Notes: generated from the sequence alone by a model not told the origin. Numbered from the stretch's first letter, positions 38,492 to 51,629 are shown. The stretch is DNA of 53,812 bases from an uncultured Bacteroidota bacterium (GCA_902784465.1 CACZUZ010000016.1:1-53812), one strand, 5' to 3'. Made by a program: numbers and translations.

Positions 38492-39340
38492 TCAATAGTC
38501 GCCGAGTTCCGTCTCGGGGATTTGTGCCAGGGCCCGTTGCAGGTCCTCTTCGTTCAGCACGCTGCCGTGGTACTTGTTGGTGTCCTGCATAAAGTCGACA
38601 CCGTACCCCATCTGGCTCTGCAGCAGCACGCACACGGGTTTGCCCTTGCCGGTCAGCGACTGAGCCTTCTTCATGCCGTCTATCACCTGCTGCATGTCGT
38701 TGCCGTCGTCGATGGTCACCACCGTCCACATGAACGACTCGAATTTCGACTTCAGGTTGCCCAAGTCCATCACCTGGTCAACCGTGCCGTCAATCTGCTG
38801 GTGGTTGTAGTCAACGGTGCTGATGAGGTTGTCCACCTTCTTGGCTCCGGCAAACATGGCGGCCTCCCATATCTGCCCCTCCTGCAACTCGCCGTCGCCG
38901 TGAAGGGTGTACACTATATGGTCGTCGCCGGTCATCTTCTTGCCCAGCGCGGCACCGATGCCGACGCTCATGCCCTGTCCCAGCGAGCCGCTGGCCATGC
39001 GGATGCCTGGCAGGTTGTGGGCCGTCGACGGATGCCCCTGCAGTCGTGTGCCGAACTTGCGGAAGGTCGCAAGCTCGCTCACCGGAAAGTATCCGCGACG
39101 TGCCATAGTGCTGTATATCACCGGTGTTATGTGTCCCTGCGAGACAAACAGCATGTCCTGCCCCGTGCCTTCCATCGTGAAGGTGGCAGGATCGTGTTTC
39201 ATCAGTTCGAACTGCATGGCAACCATCCAGTCGGCAGTTCCCATCGAGCCGCCAGGGTGTCCCGACTTGGCAGCTGTAGTCATGCGAAGAATATCGCGAC
39301 GCACTTGTCGTGCAATGATTTGTAATTCTTGTGTTGTCAT
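38492..39340 (-). CDS. Transketolase, N-terminal (pyrophosphate-binding) subunit
   Basis: The 282-residue product matches the N-terminal half of transketolase: AAKSGHPGGSMGTADW, QGHITPVIYSTMARRGYF, GSLGQGMSVGIGAALG, and the thiamine diphosphate motif GDGELQEGQIWEAAMFAG...DYNHQQIDG. The pyrimidine-binding C-terminal subunit, normally the next gene, is not present here. The next gene is the VWA protein. The enzyme needs both parts, so the partner must be elsewhere or lost. Confidence 0.9.
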   Translation of the reverse strand: MTTQELQIIARQVRRDILRMTTAAKSGHPGGSMGTADWMVAMQFELMKHDPATFTMEGTGQDMLFVSQGHITPVIYSTMARRGYFPVSELATFRKFGTRLQGHPSTAHNLPGIRMASGSLGQGMSVGIGAALGKKMTGDDHIVYTLHGDGELQEGQIWEAAMFAGAKKVDNLISTVDYNHQQIDGTVDQVMDLGNLKSKFESFMWTVVTIDDGNDMQQVIDGMKKAQSLTGKGKPVCVLLQSQMGYGVDFMQDTNKYHGSVLNEEDLQRALAQIPETELGDY

Positions 39341-39356
39341 TTATTAGTTGTATTAA

Positions 39357-40385
39357 TTATGCTTTGACTAATTTCATTATAGTTCTTAGACGATTGACAA
39401 ACTTTCTTTTGTCTGATTCACTATTTGTTATGTGTGTGGTAATGTATTTCTGACGTACCAGCATAGATGCACCAAGTCTGCTCTCGACTTCGTCGGTAAT
39501 GCACGACGCCACAAGAATGGTAACTGCATCTGGATATTCAGACAAGGTGTTCTCAAATGACTTGAACATGGCACCAAGCCTTTCCAAAGCACCTGCTGGG
39601 TCGAGACCTGACTTTATTTCGATAACCCCTACAATAGCGCCACTGGCATCGTACATTGTGACATCAGGTTCGGATGAGAACAGAATGGAATAACCATTAG
39701 TAAGATTAATGGTCTTTACATTGTCGATATCATTCGAAAAATCCCATTCCTCTATCTCACAAACATGGTTGTCTTTGCATACCACTGATGAAACCTCATT
39801 AGTGGTATGTAATCCGTTAAAGATGATAGTCCGTATTACTCGCTCACCCTCTGCACCTATCGAGTTTCTCCATGAACCGTCGATTTTTGTTCCCGCTGTG
39901 GCATACATCATTCCCTCAATTCTTTTTTCCGTGATGTCGGAAGCCAGGGAAATGACTGTGGACATCGTTTCATTGATGGAATGGATAATCTTCTCAATCT
40001 GTTTCTGCGACAACCGACCGGCTTCTAATTTGCCTTCTTCTATGTTCTCTATGCTCGATACTCCAGATATTGCCTTCAGCCCCTTTTGGGGAATCATTGC
40101 AACAGAGCGATAGTATTTCAGAAATTGTGGATTCAGTTGCAGTACTTTGGGATGGGCAAATACCATCATCGGTTGAATCTCATTCTTCTCAACTATTTCC
40201 CAAGCCTCGTCGCTTATATGCCATTGTTCGCGACTTTTCCATTCAAGCTTCGAACCCTCTATCTTTGCATATCTTTTAATTGTGACAAACAAACCAAAAT
40301 AGCCTTCGGTTCTTAGCCTGTTATAAAAGAATGTAGACTTCAACAAATAGTTCTCTTTAGTGACAGTATCGGGTACTTTAGGCAT
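39357..40385 (-). CDS. Type II restriction endonuclease, XcyI-like
   Basis: Start at 40385 (MPKVPDTVTKENYLL), 4 nt after the beta-methyltransferase ORF. A longer frame overlapping that ORF is rejected. The 342-residue product carries a PD-(D/E)XK site: PDVTMYDASGAIVGVIEIKS, followed by GLDPAGALERLGAMFKSFE, which I associate with the XcyI/Cfr9I group (CCCGGG cutters). The VFAHPKVLQLNPQFLKYYR stretch is also reminiscent of that group. Position directly behind a C5 methyltransferase supports a restriction role. The recognition sequence is inference. Confidence 0.7.
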   Translation of the reverse strand: MPKVPDTVTKENYLLKSTFFYNRLRTEGYFGLFVTIKRYAKIEGSKLEWKSREQWHISDEAWEIVEKNEIQPMMVFAHPKVLQLNPQFLKYYRSVAMIPQKGLKAISGVSSIENIEEGKLEAGRLSQKQIEKIIHSINETMSTVISLASDITEKRIEGMMYATAGTKIDGSWRNSIGAEGERVIRTIIFNGLHTTNEVSSVVCKDNHVCEIEEWDFSNDIDNVKTINLTNGYSILFSSEPDVTMYDASGAIVGVIEIKSGLDPAGALERLGAMFKSFENTLSEYPDAVTILVASCITDEVESRLGASMLVRQKYITTHITNSESDKRKFVNRLRTIMKLVKA

Positions 40386-40389
40386 GGCT

Positions 40390-40791
40390 TTACATATTGA
40401 ATAGTTGATGCATAATCTCAATGGCCACAGCCTCTGCAAGCTTTGGTGGTACTGCATTCCCCACTTGTCCGAACTGGGTCATGTTGGTCTTCCTTTTCGA
40501 ACTATACGAATCTAGTCTGATTCCTTTGAATTCCCAATCAATAGGAAAAGTCTGTAGACATGCCAATTCCCTGACAGTGAGCATTCTGTCTTCGTAGGGG
40601 TGGATAAAGTCTCTGTAGCCGCTGCGGGTGACAGTAGGCGCCGGTTTGTCGGGGTCAAGTCTACGGTATGTGCATCCGAATGTTTGCTCCATACTGGACA
40701 ATCTGCCGCCAATTGGCACCTTCCTGATTTTCTCCAAAGTGGAAGGTGAATGTGCTGTGGCTTGATGATTTGGAATATGACTAGTATCCAT
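40390..40791 (-). CDS. C5-cytosine DNA methyltransferase, beta part (motifs IX-X)
   Basis: The 133-residue product has the C-terminal motifs of m5C methyltransferases: YRRLDPDKPAPTVT (IX), the LTVRELACLQTFP helix, and FGQVGNAVPPKLAEAVA (X). It cannot act alone: the cofactor and catalytic motifs are in the preceding ORF, which it overlaps by 11 nt. A strong Shine-Dalgarno (AAGGAGG, 7 nt before the ATG) argues that it is translated on its own, as in the two-subunit enzyme M.AquI, whose parts are of similar sizes. A recent frameshift in a single-chain enzyme is the alternative. Confidence 0.85.
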   Translation of the reverse strand: MDTSHIPNHQATAHSPSTLEKIRKVPIGGRLSSMEQTFGCTYRRLDPDKPAPTVTRSGYRDFIHPYEDRMLTVRELACLQTFPIDWEFKGIRLDSYSSKRKTNMTQFGQVGNAVPPKLAEAVAIEIMHQLFNM

Positions 40792-41506
40792 ACTTTTCCC
40801 TCCTTGCTTTTATTGTTTCAGCAATGCGTATTGCATTTTCTGATGGCTTCTCGGCCTTTGGTAGTTGCCCTATGGCATCCCAAACAGTTTTGTGTGGCTC
40901 AAAAATATGTGGTGCGGGATATTTAAATGTTTTCCCAACTCTGTTGCCGACTATTATCAGTCGTTCCCTGTATTGTGGGGTGTCGTAGTCAACAGCGTTC
41001 AAAACCTGTGGTTTGCTTACTGTATACTGGTATTTGGCGCCATTGTATTCTATTGGTTTACTTAGCTCGTCAATCAATAATTGCAAAGCTCGGCCATTGT
41101 CCCAATTGGTCAGTCCCTTGACATTCTCTAAAACAAACCCTTTGGGCAGTGTTTCCCTTACCACGCGTACATATTCGAACAACAGTTTCCCCCTTTCGTC
41201 GTCAAGCCCCTTTCGTAACCCGGCCAGACTAAAACTCTGGCACGGCGGGCCCCCTATCACTAATGCGGCCTCTCCGACATCCAGACCTGCGGTTTCCAAT
41301 ATCTCCTTCCCTGACACATCGACTACGCTTTTGTTGATTATGGGTGTCTCAGGTGCATTGGCCCTCAATGTATCGCAACAGGAAGGGTCTATTTCGACGG
41401 CTACAGCTATCCTGAAGCCGGCGCGTCGGAATCCTATGTCCATCCCTCCTGCTCCAGAAAAAAGGCTTATTACGCTTAAATCTTTTGTTTTGCAGTTTGT
41501 AGTCAT
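40781..41506 (-). CDS. C5-cytosine DNA methyltransferase, alpha part (motifs I-VIII)
   Basis: The 241-residue product has motif I SLFSGAGGMDIGF (AdoMet), motif IV GGPPCQSFSLAG with the catalytic Cys, motif VI VLENV, and motif VIII YDTPQYRERLIIVG. It ends REKYGY in the middle of what would be the target-recognition region. Motifs IX and X are on the next ORF. It is the first gene of a methyltransferase (alpha, beta) - endonuclease operon on the minus strand. Confidence 0.9.
   Translation of the reverse strand: MTTNCKTKDLSVISLFSGAGGMDIGFRRAGFRIAVAVEIDPSCCDTLRANAPETPIINKSVVDVSGKEILETAGLDVGEAALVIGGPPCQSFSLAGLRKGLDDERGKLLFEYVRVVRETLPKGFVLENVKGLTNWDNGRALQLLIDELSKPIEYNGAKYQYTVSKPQVLNAVDYDTPQYRERLIIVGNRVGKTFKYPAPHIFEPHKTVWDAIGQLPKAEKPSENAIRIAETIKARREKYGY
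40799..40805 (-). promoter_or_regulatory. Strong Shine-Dalgarno of the beta ORF
   Basis: AAGGAGG on the minus strand, 7 nt before the beta ATG and inside the alpha coding sequence. Such complete sites are uncommon in Bacteroidota and favour deliberate translation of beta. Confidence 0.7.
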
Positions 41507-41553
41507 CGAATATATTCAAAACTGAGACATGAAAGTTACCAACAAATTCCTTC

Positions 41554-42033
41554 TCACATGCGGAACACATATTCGCGGCCGTTCTGGTCAATGCCGTGCA
41601 GCTCGCCGCCGTGGCGGGTCACCGTTATCGAATAGCTGTTCTCCTCGTCGTCGTGTATCGTGCCGCGACCCTTGTTGCCGTTCATCGTCACATGCCCCCA
41701 CACCTTGCCGTTGGCCCCGTAGGTCGATATGTAGAGGGTCTCCTTGCCGCCTATCGAGGACGCCGCCGTCTTGCCTTTTGCCGTTTTGCTCTCCGCTTTC
41801 TCCGCCGGCTGTGGCTCCTCCTCCTGCGGCGTTATGGCGTAATCCTCCTCAACCACGCCATCCGTCTCCTCAACCACGCCATCCGTCGCCTCCTCCTGGT
41901 CAAACCCCTCCATCGCCTGCTCCTTATCGTCGGCAACGGTGTCATTTGTCGACTGTTTTGACGACGGCGATTTACACGATACTAATGCTAATACTATGAT
42001 TGTTAATATGTAATAGACTATTTTTCTCTTCAT
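41554..42033 (-). CDS. Lipoprotein with acidic repeat and beta-rich C-terminus
   Basis: The 159-residue product has lipobox LALVSC at about residue 20. The mature N-terminus is acidic and low-complexity with a near-duplicate (TDGVVEE twice). The C-terminal 65 residues (LYISTYGANGKVWGHVTMNG, HDDEENSYSITVTRHGGELH) look like a small beta-domain. No function is recognised. Divergent from the DUF3127 gene. Confidence 0.7.
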   Translation of the reverse strand: MKRKIVYYILTIIVLALVSCKSPSSKQSTNDTVADDKEQAMEGFDQEEATDGVVEETDGVVEEDYAITPQEEEPQPAEKAESKTAKGKTAASSIGGKETLYISTYGANGKVWGHVTMNGNKGRGTIHDDEENSYSITVTRHGGELHGIDQNGREYVFRM

Positions 42034-42134
42034 TTGGCTCTTTTTTTCATCCGCAAATATACATAAAAAAAAGCTTTCGGATGGCCATGTTAAAAACTTT
42101 TCATAAAAAAAGACTCCTACTCTGTTTTTTTTAG

Positions 42135-42142
42135 TACTTTTG
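42135..42142 (+). promoter_or_regulatory. -7 element for DUF3127 gene
   Basis: TACTTTTG, 72 bp before the ATG. No convincing -33 box is seen. Confidence 0.4.
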
Positions 42143-42213
42143 TATCCCGTTTGCCGAGATTGCCCTACAAGGTAATCTCTAGGTAATGTTTTGATAATTA
42201 TAAATTTAAAACT

Positions 42214-42624
42214 ATGGATATATCAGGAAGATTAATAAAGATTTTACCCGAGGTTCGTGGCGAGAGCCAGCGTGGACCTTGGGTCAGAGGTGGTTTTGTC
42301 ATCGAGACCGACGACACCTATCCGCGTCAGATTGCCTTCACCCTCTTTGGCGAAGATCGTTTGGCTATGCTCAACAGCTTGGTAATGAATGCCCCCGTCA
42401 TGGTCACCTTCTCCCCCGAGTCGCGTGAATATCAGGAACGCTGGTACACCGACCTGCGTTGCATCCGCGTTGTGCCCTTCTCCGGTGCCCCCGCCGCTCC
42501 CGCCGCCCCTGCTCCCGCTGCTGCCGCCCCTGCCCCTGCTGCCGCTCCCGCTGCCGCACCTTACCAGCCGGCACCCTCTTTCGCCAGCCAGCCCGCCGGC
42601 GGCGACGACGACTTGCCCTTCTAA
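42214..42624 (+). CDS. DUF3127 OB-fold-like protein with SSB-type C-terminal tip
   Basis: The 136-residue product begins ISGRLIKILPEVRGESQRGP, with IAFTLFGEDRLAML and VTFSPESREYQERWYTDLRC strands, the DUF3127 pattern. Residues of about 92-120 are an Ala/Pro linker. The last six residues, DDDLPF, match the acidic tip by which SSB proteins recruit partner enzymes. The fold may bind single-stranded DNA. This is inferred from architecture. Confidence 0.85.
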   Translation: MDISGRLIKILPEVRGESQRGPWVRGGFVIETDDTYPRQIAFTLFGEDRLAMLNSLVMNAPVMVTFSPESREYQERWYTDLRCIRVVPFSGAPAAPAAPAPAAAAPAPAAAPAAAPYQPAPSFASQPAGGDDDLPF

Positions 42625-42715
42625 GCGTCTCTATATGACCCTTTTGGTTCATTTCGTATGGGCGGCTCTCTTCGGGTCGCCCTTTTTGTCTCGTAATCTA
42701 TAGCATCCTTCTCCG

Positions 42716-43252
42716 ATGGAAAAACAGGAAATAAGAAAACAGGTCCGACAGCTTAAAAAAGAGGTCTCCTTGGATGAGAAAAAACGTCGCTCGCTGCCGA
42801 TAATGGAACAGGTGGCACTGCTGCCCGAATTCAAGTCTGCCGCCACAGTCCTTCTCTACTGGTCGATGGACGACGAGGTCTATACCCATGAATTTGTCCG
42901 CCAGTGGTACGACAAGAAACGCATCCTGCTGCCCTGTGTCGATGGCGACAACCTCCTTCTTCGCCAGTACACAGGCCCCGACAGTATGCAACCCGGCCCT
43001 CAGTTCGGCATCCCCGAACCGATAGGCCGGCTCTTCACCGAACTCGACAAAATCGACATGATTGTCGTGCCTGGCGTGGCCTTCGACCGCAACCGCAACC
43101 GCATGGGCAGGGGCCGTGGCTTCTACGATCGCCTCCTCAAGTCAACCCCCAATGCCACCAAGGTGGGCGTCGCCTTCCGCTTCCAGCTCTTCGACAGCAT
43201 CCCCGTCGAGCCGTTCGATGTCCCTATGGACCAAGTGGTCTCCGAACAATAG
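42716..43252 (+). CDS. 5-formyltetrahydrofolate cyclo-ligase
   Basis: The 178-residue product has the basic N-terminal helix with R-K/K-R contacts (EIRKQVRQLKKEVSLDEKKRRS), VLLYWSMDDEVYTHEF, and the signature VVPGVAFDRNRNRMGRGRGFYDRLL (ATP/Mg site; given in parts: VPGVAFD, RMGRGRGFYD). It converts 5-formyl-THF to 5,10-methenyl-THF with ATP, the same product as FtcD at 10557. It lies 92 nt downstream of the DUF3127 gene and converges on corA. Confidence 0.95.
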   Translation: MEKQEIRKQVRQLKKEVSLDEKKRRSLPIMEQVALLPEFKSAATVLLYWSMDDEVYTHEFVRQWYDKKRILLPCVDGDNLLLRQYTGPDSMQPGPQFGIPEPIGRLFTELDKIDMIVVPGVAFDRNRNRMGRGRGFYDRLLKSTPNATKVGVAFRFQLFDSIPVEPFDVPMDQVVSEQ

Positions 43253-43259
43253 GCCACCC

Positions 43260-47554
<4,295 letters not shown>

Positions 47555-47582
47555 TTATTATCACAATCCACCAATCATCCCC

Positions 47583-49400
47583 ATGTCACAACGTTTAGCA
47601 TTCATCTTCCGGCTTTTCGCCACCCTCATCCTGATATTCATCATTCAGAAGGTTGTCTTCATGCTCGTCAACCTTGGCCATGCCGACGGCGCCCCCTTCA
47701 TCCAGTGTGTTGCAGCCCTATGGCACGGCCTGCGGCTCGACATTGTCTCGGCCTGCTACATCATCATCCTGCCCGCTTTGGTCATGCTCATCAGCTTCTT
47801 CTTCAAGAGGTTCCCCGCCCGCAAGGTGCTGACGCCCTACTACGCCGTCGCCGCCCTGCTGATGGCCGCCGTCTTCATCGCCGACACGGTGCTCTATTTC
47901 TTCTGGACAGCCAAACTCGACGCCGGCGAGCTCATCTATGCCGACAAACCCAAGGTCATGCTCGCCGGACTTCAGTGGTGGGCAGTGCTGGCCATGTTCC
48001 TCCTCCTGGGACTCGTCACGTGGCACTATCTCTGGCTTATGCGTCGCTCCACACCCGCCCGCTTCCACGCCCCGCGCTCCCTTTGGTCAGCCCTCGTTTT
48101 CCTGCCCTTGGCAGCCCTTGTTTTTCTTGGTATGCGCGGCAGCGTTACCCAGAGCACTGCCAATCCCTCCTTTGCCTACTTCTCCCGCTTCCAGTTCTGC
48201 AACCACGCAGCTCTCAATCCCTTCTTCAATATGGCTCGCTCGGCCTTCAAGACGGTCGACTTCGAGCATGAGTTCCAAATCTTCGACAGCCATGTCGCCG
48301 AGGCCGCCGTCGCCCCTGGCTATCAGTTCGATGCCTCCCTCACCGACACCCTTTTGCGCACCAACCGCCCCGACATCCTTCTCGTCGTCTGGGAAGGCGG
48401 CAACTTCGACATGGTCATGAACGACTCCGTTGGTCCCAACATCATGCGTTATGCCGCCGAGGGCGTCAGTTTCACCAACTGCTACGCCAACAGCTTCCGC
48501 ACCGACCGCGGCCTCGTCTCCATCCTCAGCGGTTGGATGGGCATGCCCACCACATCGCTCATGAAGATGGGCGACCTCTGCCGCAAGCTCCCCGGTATTG
48601 CCGACTGTCTCGCCGCCCAAGGCTACGCCACACGTTTCGTTTTCGGTGGCGACATCGACTACACCAACATGCGAGGCTACCTGCTCGAGACTGGTTTCGC
48701 CACCGTCGACGGCAGCGCCTATTTCCCTGCCACCAAACATGCCAGCAGCTGGGGCGCCCCCGACGCCTACACCCTCCTGCCCTCCGTCTTGGGCTACGAC
48801 AACCACGCCCCACAGCACTCGGCAAAACAGTTCAACGCCATCCTCACCCTCAGCAGCCACGAACCCTGGATTGTACCCATGCATCGCCTCGCCGACGAGC
48901 GTAAGAACTCCTTCGCCTACACCGACAGCTGCCTGGCCGTCCTCGTCGACAGCCTCCGCGCCATGCCAGTGTGGGACAGCCTCCTCATAATCATCACCCC
49001 CGACCATGGCGTGCAGATGTCCTCCTCCCAGTCGCTCGCCTCCCCGGCCATGGCACACATCCCCATGGTCTGGACAGGCGGCGCCGTGCGTGCCCACCGC
49101 CACATCGACTGCTTCATGAACCAGAGCGATATGGTCGCCACGCTCCTTGCGCAGATGCAAATTGATGCCAGCCAATTCATCTTCAGCCGCAACATCCTCT
49201 CCCGCAGCTATGCCACAGGCTACCAGTATGCAATGCACTCTTTCAAGAACGGCTGCAACCTCATCGACCCCTCCGGCGTGACAAGCCTCGACTGCGTCGA
49301 CCTCTCCACATCCTCCGTCGAAGGCCCCGCCTCCGATCATAAATCCTTCTTCCTCAAAGCCCTCCTCCAGTACATCTACCAGCAAACCGGAAGACTATAG
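47583..49400 (+). CDS. LTA synthase-like membrane sulfatase (alkaline phosphatase superfamily)
   Basis: The start at 47583 (MSQRLAFIFRLFATLILIF) places the first membrane helix at the N-terminus; a longer frame overlapping the previous gene is rejected. About four to five membrane helices (to residue 185) precede a periplasmic domain with the LtaS-type metal site: VWEGGN (Glu271), NSFRTDRG (nucleophile Thr307) and TPDHG (Asp474, His475). By family it transfers phosphoglycerol or phosphoethanolamine-type groups to lipids or glycans. Gram-negative substrates are unclear. The neighbouring PagL-like gene suggests an envelope-modifying pair. Confidence 0.85.
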   Translation: MSQRLAFIFRLFATLILIFIIQKVVFMLVNLGHADGAPFIQCVAALWHGLRLDIVSACYIIILPALVMLISFFFKRFPARKVLTPYYAVAALLMAAVFIADTVLYFFWTAKLDAGELIYADKPKVMLAGLQWWAVLAMFLLLGLVTWHYLWLMRRSTPARFHAPRSLWSALVFLPLAALVFLGMRGSVTQSTANPSFAYFSRFQFCNHAALNPFFNMARSAFKTVDFEHEFQIFDSHVAEAAVAPGYQFDASLTDTLLRTNRPDILLVVWEGGNFDMVMNDSVGPNIMRYAAEGVSFTNCYANSFRTDRGLVSILSGWMGMPTTSLMKMGDLCRKLPGIADCLAAQGYATRFVFGGDIDYTNMRGYLLETGFATVDGSAYFPATKHASSWGAPDAYTLLPSVLGYDNHAPQHSAKQFNAILTLSSHEPWIVPMHRLADERKNSFAYTDSCLAVLVDSLRAMPVWDSLLIIITPDHGVQMSSSQSLASPAMAHIPMVWTGGAVRAHRHIDCFMNQSDMVATLLAQMQIDASQFIFSRNILSRSYATGYQYAMHSFKNGCNLIDPSGVTSLDCVDLSTSSVEGPASDHKSFFLKALLQYIYQQTGRL

Positions 49401-49622
49401 TCACTCCCCCATCTCATACCGTTCTCGAGGCGACAGCTCCCGCCCAACTCCCTGCCGAACCAAAGCAATGCTCTTCTTTTTTTATCGGCATACAATTTTT
49501 TTTAAAACCATACGTTACTTCTGCTATAAATAAACATCACAATCCGAGCGTTGCCGAAGTTGAGAGCAAAACGAAACCATTTATTTTGCCGAAACGAAGC
49601 AACGACTCTAAAAGAAACAAGT
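49401..49622. other. Intergenic region, no feature recognised
   Basis: Gene-free 220 bp with AT-rich right half. No clear promoter or terminator was found. Confidence 0.4.
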
Positions 49623-50459
49623 ATGGTACAAGATATCAGGGAAAAATACATCAATCCGTATACCGACTTCGGCTTCAAGAAACTCTTCGGTACCGAGATG
49701 AACAAAGATTTGCTCATCAGTTTCCTCAACGCCCTGTTTAACGGCAGCGAGAAAGAAGTTACAGATGTGCAATATCTCAATGGAGAGAACCTTGGTGATG
49801 GCTATGGCGACCGCCGCTCCATCTTTGATGTCTATTGTATGGCTAAGGACGGAAGCCGATTTATAGTTGAGATGCAAAAGGCTGAGCAAGAGTTTTTCAA
49901 AGACCGTAGTGTATATTATGCAACAACCCCCATCCGTCAGCAAGCCCCGAAGGGTGAATGGGATTACCATCTCGATGATGTCTACACAATCGGAGTCCTA
50001 AACTTCGAGTTCCCTAATGGTGAGTATCCTCCAGACAGCTATCGCCATGAGATTAAGTTGAAGGACGTGGAAGACAACCATGTGTTCTACGACAAACTGA
50101 CATTCATTTACCTCGAGATGCCGAAGTTTACCAAAACCGAGGATGAACTGGAGTCGATGTTTGACAAGTGGATGTTTGTGCTGCGCAATCTTTCTCGACT
50201 TTTGGAACGCCCCAAGGCTTTACAAGACCGTATCTTCACAAAACTTTTCGAGCAGGCAGAAATTGCCCGCTACTCCGAGTCGGAACGTCGGCAATACGAA
50301 GAAAGCAAAAAAGTGTTCTGGGATAACTATAGCGTTCTGAAAACAGCAGAGAAAAAAGGCATTTTGAAAACGGCCCGTAATATGAAAGCAAAAGGGTTTT
50401 CCGTCAATGATATTGCCGAAATCACAGGGCTGACAATCGAAGAAATCGAGACACTCTAG
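49623..50459 (+). CDS. Rpn-family PD-(D/E)XK nuclease/transposase-like protein
   Basis: Start ATG 49623 (MVQDIREKYINPYTDFGFKK); a longer frame adds 24 residues of intergenic composition. The 278-residue product has the PDDEXK_2 (Rpn/YhgA-like) signature: NPYTDFGFKKLFG, the DRRSIFDVYCMAKDGSRFIVEMQ active-site strand pair (D...E-x-Q), and a C-terminal helical tail ending in a small HTH-like segment (KGFSVNDIAEITGLTIEEI). The family promotes recombination-associated transposition in some hosts. It is common and repeated in Bacteroidales. No terminal repeats were found. Confidence 0.85.
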   Translation: MVQDIREKYINPYTDFGFKKLFGTEMNKDLLISFLNALFNGSEKEVTDVQYLNGENLGDGYGDRRSIFDVYCMAKDGSRFIVEMQKAEQEFFKDRSVYYATTPIRQQAPKGEWDYHLDDVYTIGVLNFEFPNGEYPPDSYRHEIKLKDVEDNHVFYDKLTFIYLEMPKFTKTEDELESMFDKWMFVLRNLSRLLERPKALQDRIFTKLFEQAEIARYSESERRQYEESKKVFWDNYSVLKTAEKKGILKTARNMKAKGFSVNDIAEITGLTIEEIETL

Positions 50460-50569
50460 AATTTCTTCTACCTGCGTCGCAAAGAGACAGAATCACAACG
50501 GCATGTCCTGGTCGCCAGGTGGCAATGCCGCCCTCGCTGTCATCTCCGCCGCCCATAGCAACGGTGAAC

Positions 50570-50746
50570 TTTCTTATTCGCCCATTGGCGGAATTGTGTA
50601 CCACGCTTGCTTTTCACTCGATACCCCACGGAGATAATCACATCAAGATTGTAATAAAGGACATGATAGTTTTTGCCGTCGGTGGCGGTAGTCAAGCAAT
50701 CCTTGACAACTGAAATTCTATCCAACTCCCCTTCTCTAAAAATACA
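50570..50746 (-). pseudogene. RhuM-family protein fragment
   Basis: The minus-strand frame IFREGELDRISVVKDCLTTA, TDGKNYHVLYYNLDVIISVG, YRVKSKRGTQFRQWAN is the conserved core of RhuM (virulence RhuM-like) proteins. Both ends are missing. A relic of an accessory gene. Confidence 0.7.
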
Positions 50747-50850
50747 AGGTGCGTAAGCTTCGCGGTTTCAAAGAACTTGTTCCCGATCCATACGGTTTAG
50801 GTGCATGAGGTATCTTCTTGACACCCACTTTCAATTTGCAAAGATGCCAG

Positions 50851-51282
50851 CTATGCCTTGTTTTCTGACAGCCATTCATCCACCTTCTCCTTGACGGCGG
50901 CAATGAACTCTTGTGCCTTTGGGTAGAGTTCGGTGACGGATTCAAGTGTGTTGTCAAACATATCGTCGTAATCGCCAGAAAGCCACTGTTTGAAAAGTAT
51001 GGAGTATATGCCGCTCAAATGCATAGGCAGGATGCCAGTCTTGATGAAATGAAGGCTGAACATCTGTTTTGCCCCGTCGTGTGACTTCGTGTTAAGCTTA
51101 TTGGCTATCAGCAAGGCACATGCTGCATAATAGCAGGCGTAATACATACGGTTAGCTGCATTATTGTAATATTTTAGGGCGACGAGGTTCTCTATCTCGT
51201 CGAGTGTTTTCTGGGCGTTTTCGATGCGGTAACTGACAATGTCATAACGCTCTTGTGGAGTGAGTTCAAGGCGTGTTTTCAT
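50851..51282 (-). CDS. HEPN-domain protein (HepT-like toxin of an MNT-HEPN pair)
   Basis: The 143-residue all-helical product has a HEPN layout: YDIVSYRIENAQKTLDEIEN, then YYNNAANRMYYACYYAACAL, and a long C-terminal helix. The canonical R-x4-6-H catalytic motif is not obvious: N-R-M-Y-Y-A is present, but the His is absent at the usual place, so activity may differ. Its start overlaps the MNT stop by 4 nt (ATGA), so the pair is translationally coupled. In characterised pairs the nucleotidyltransferase adenylylates and silences the HEPN RNase. Confidence 0.8.
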   Translation of the reverse strand: MKTRLELTPQERYDIVSYRIENAQKTLDEIENLVALKYYNNAANRMYYACYYAACALLIANKLNTKSHDGAKQMFSLHFIKTGILPMHLSGIYSILFKQWLSGDYDDMFDNTLESVTELYPKAQEFIAAVKEKVDEWLSENKA

Positions 51283-51587
51283 ATTCTAATTCCGTCGTTG
51301 ATTACGTTCAATCGAAAGGGCGTCATACGTGACTCCCACTGTGATTTTGAGTAAATCATAGGGTTAATGGCAACTCCGCAATCCCATTCGATGGGTGTGG
51401 TGAAGTCGTAAATTTGGCTTTCGTCCTCGAAAGTGACCTTCGGCTTGTTGAAGAGCACCAGCAGGTCGATGTCGGAGTCGGGACGTGCATCGCCACGGGC
51501 CTCGCTGCCGTAGAGCCACACCTCGATGTCAAGGGGCAGGGCTTCGAGACCTTTCTTGATGGCTTCTGTTATGTTCGGACGTTTCAT
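51279..51587 (-). CDS. MNT-type minimal nucleotidyltransferase (antitoxin of MNT-HEPN)
   Basis: The ATG at 51587 (MKRPNITEAIKKGL) is chosen; an upstream TAATTTTG promoter element leaves too little room for longer starts. The 102-residue product has the polymerase-beta-like core YGSEARGDARPDSDIDLLV (G-S-x10-D-x-D) and the third acidic strand near EWDCGVAINP. The family transfers AMP to the partner HEPN protein. It forms an overlapping operon with 50851-51282. Confidence 0.85.
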   Translation of the reverse strand: MKRPNITEAIKKGLEALPLDIEVWLYGSEARGDARPDSDIDLLVLFNKPKVTFEDESQIYDFTTPIEWDCGVAINPMIYSKSQWESRMTPFRLNVINDGIRI

Positions 51588-51629
51588 CGAATGCATATTT
51601 TCAATTTGCAAAATTACAAAGAATTCCTG

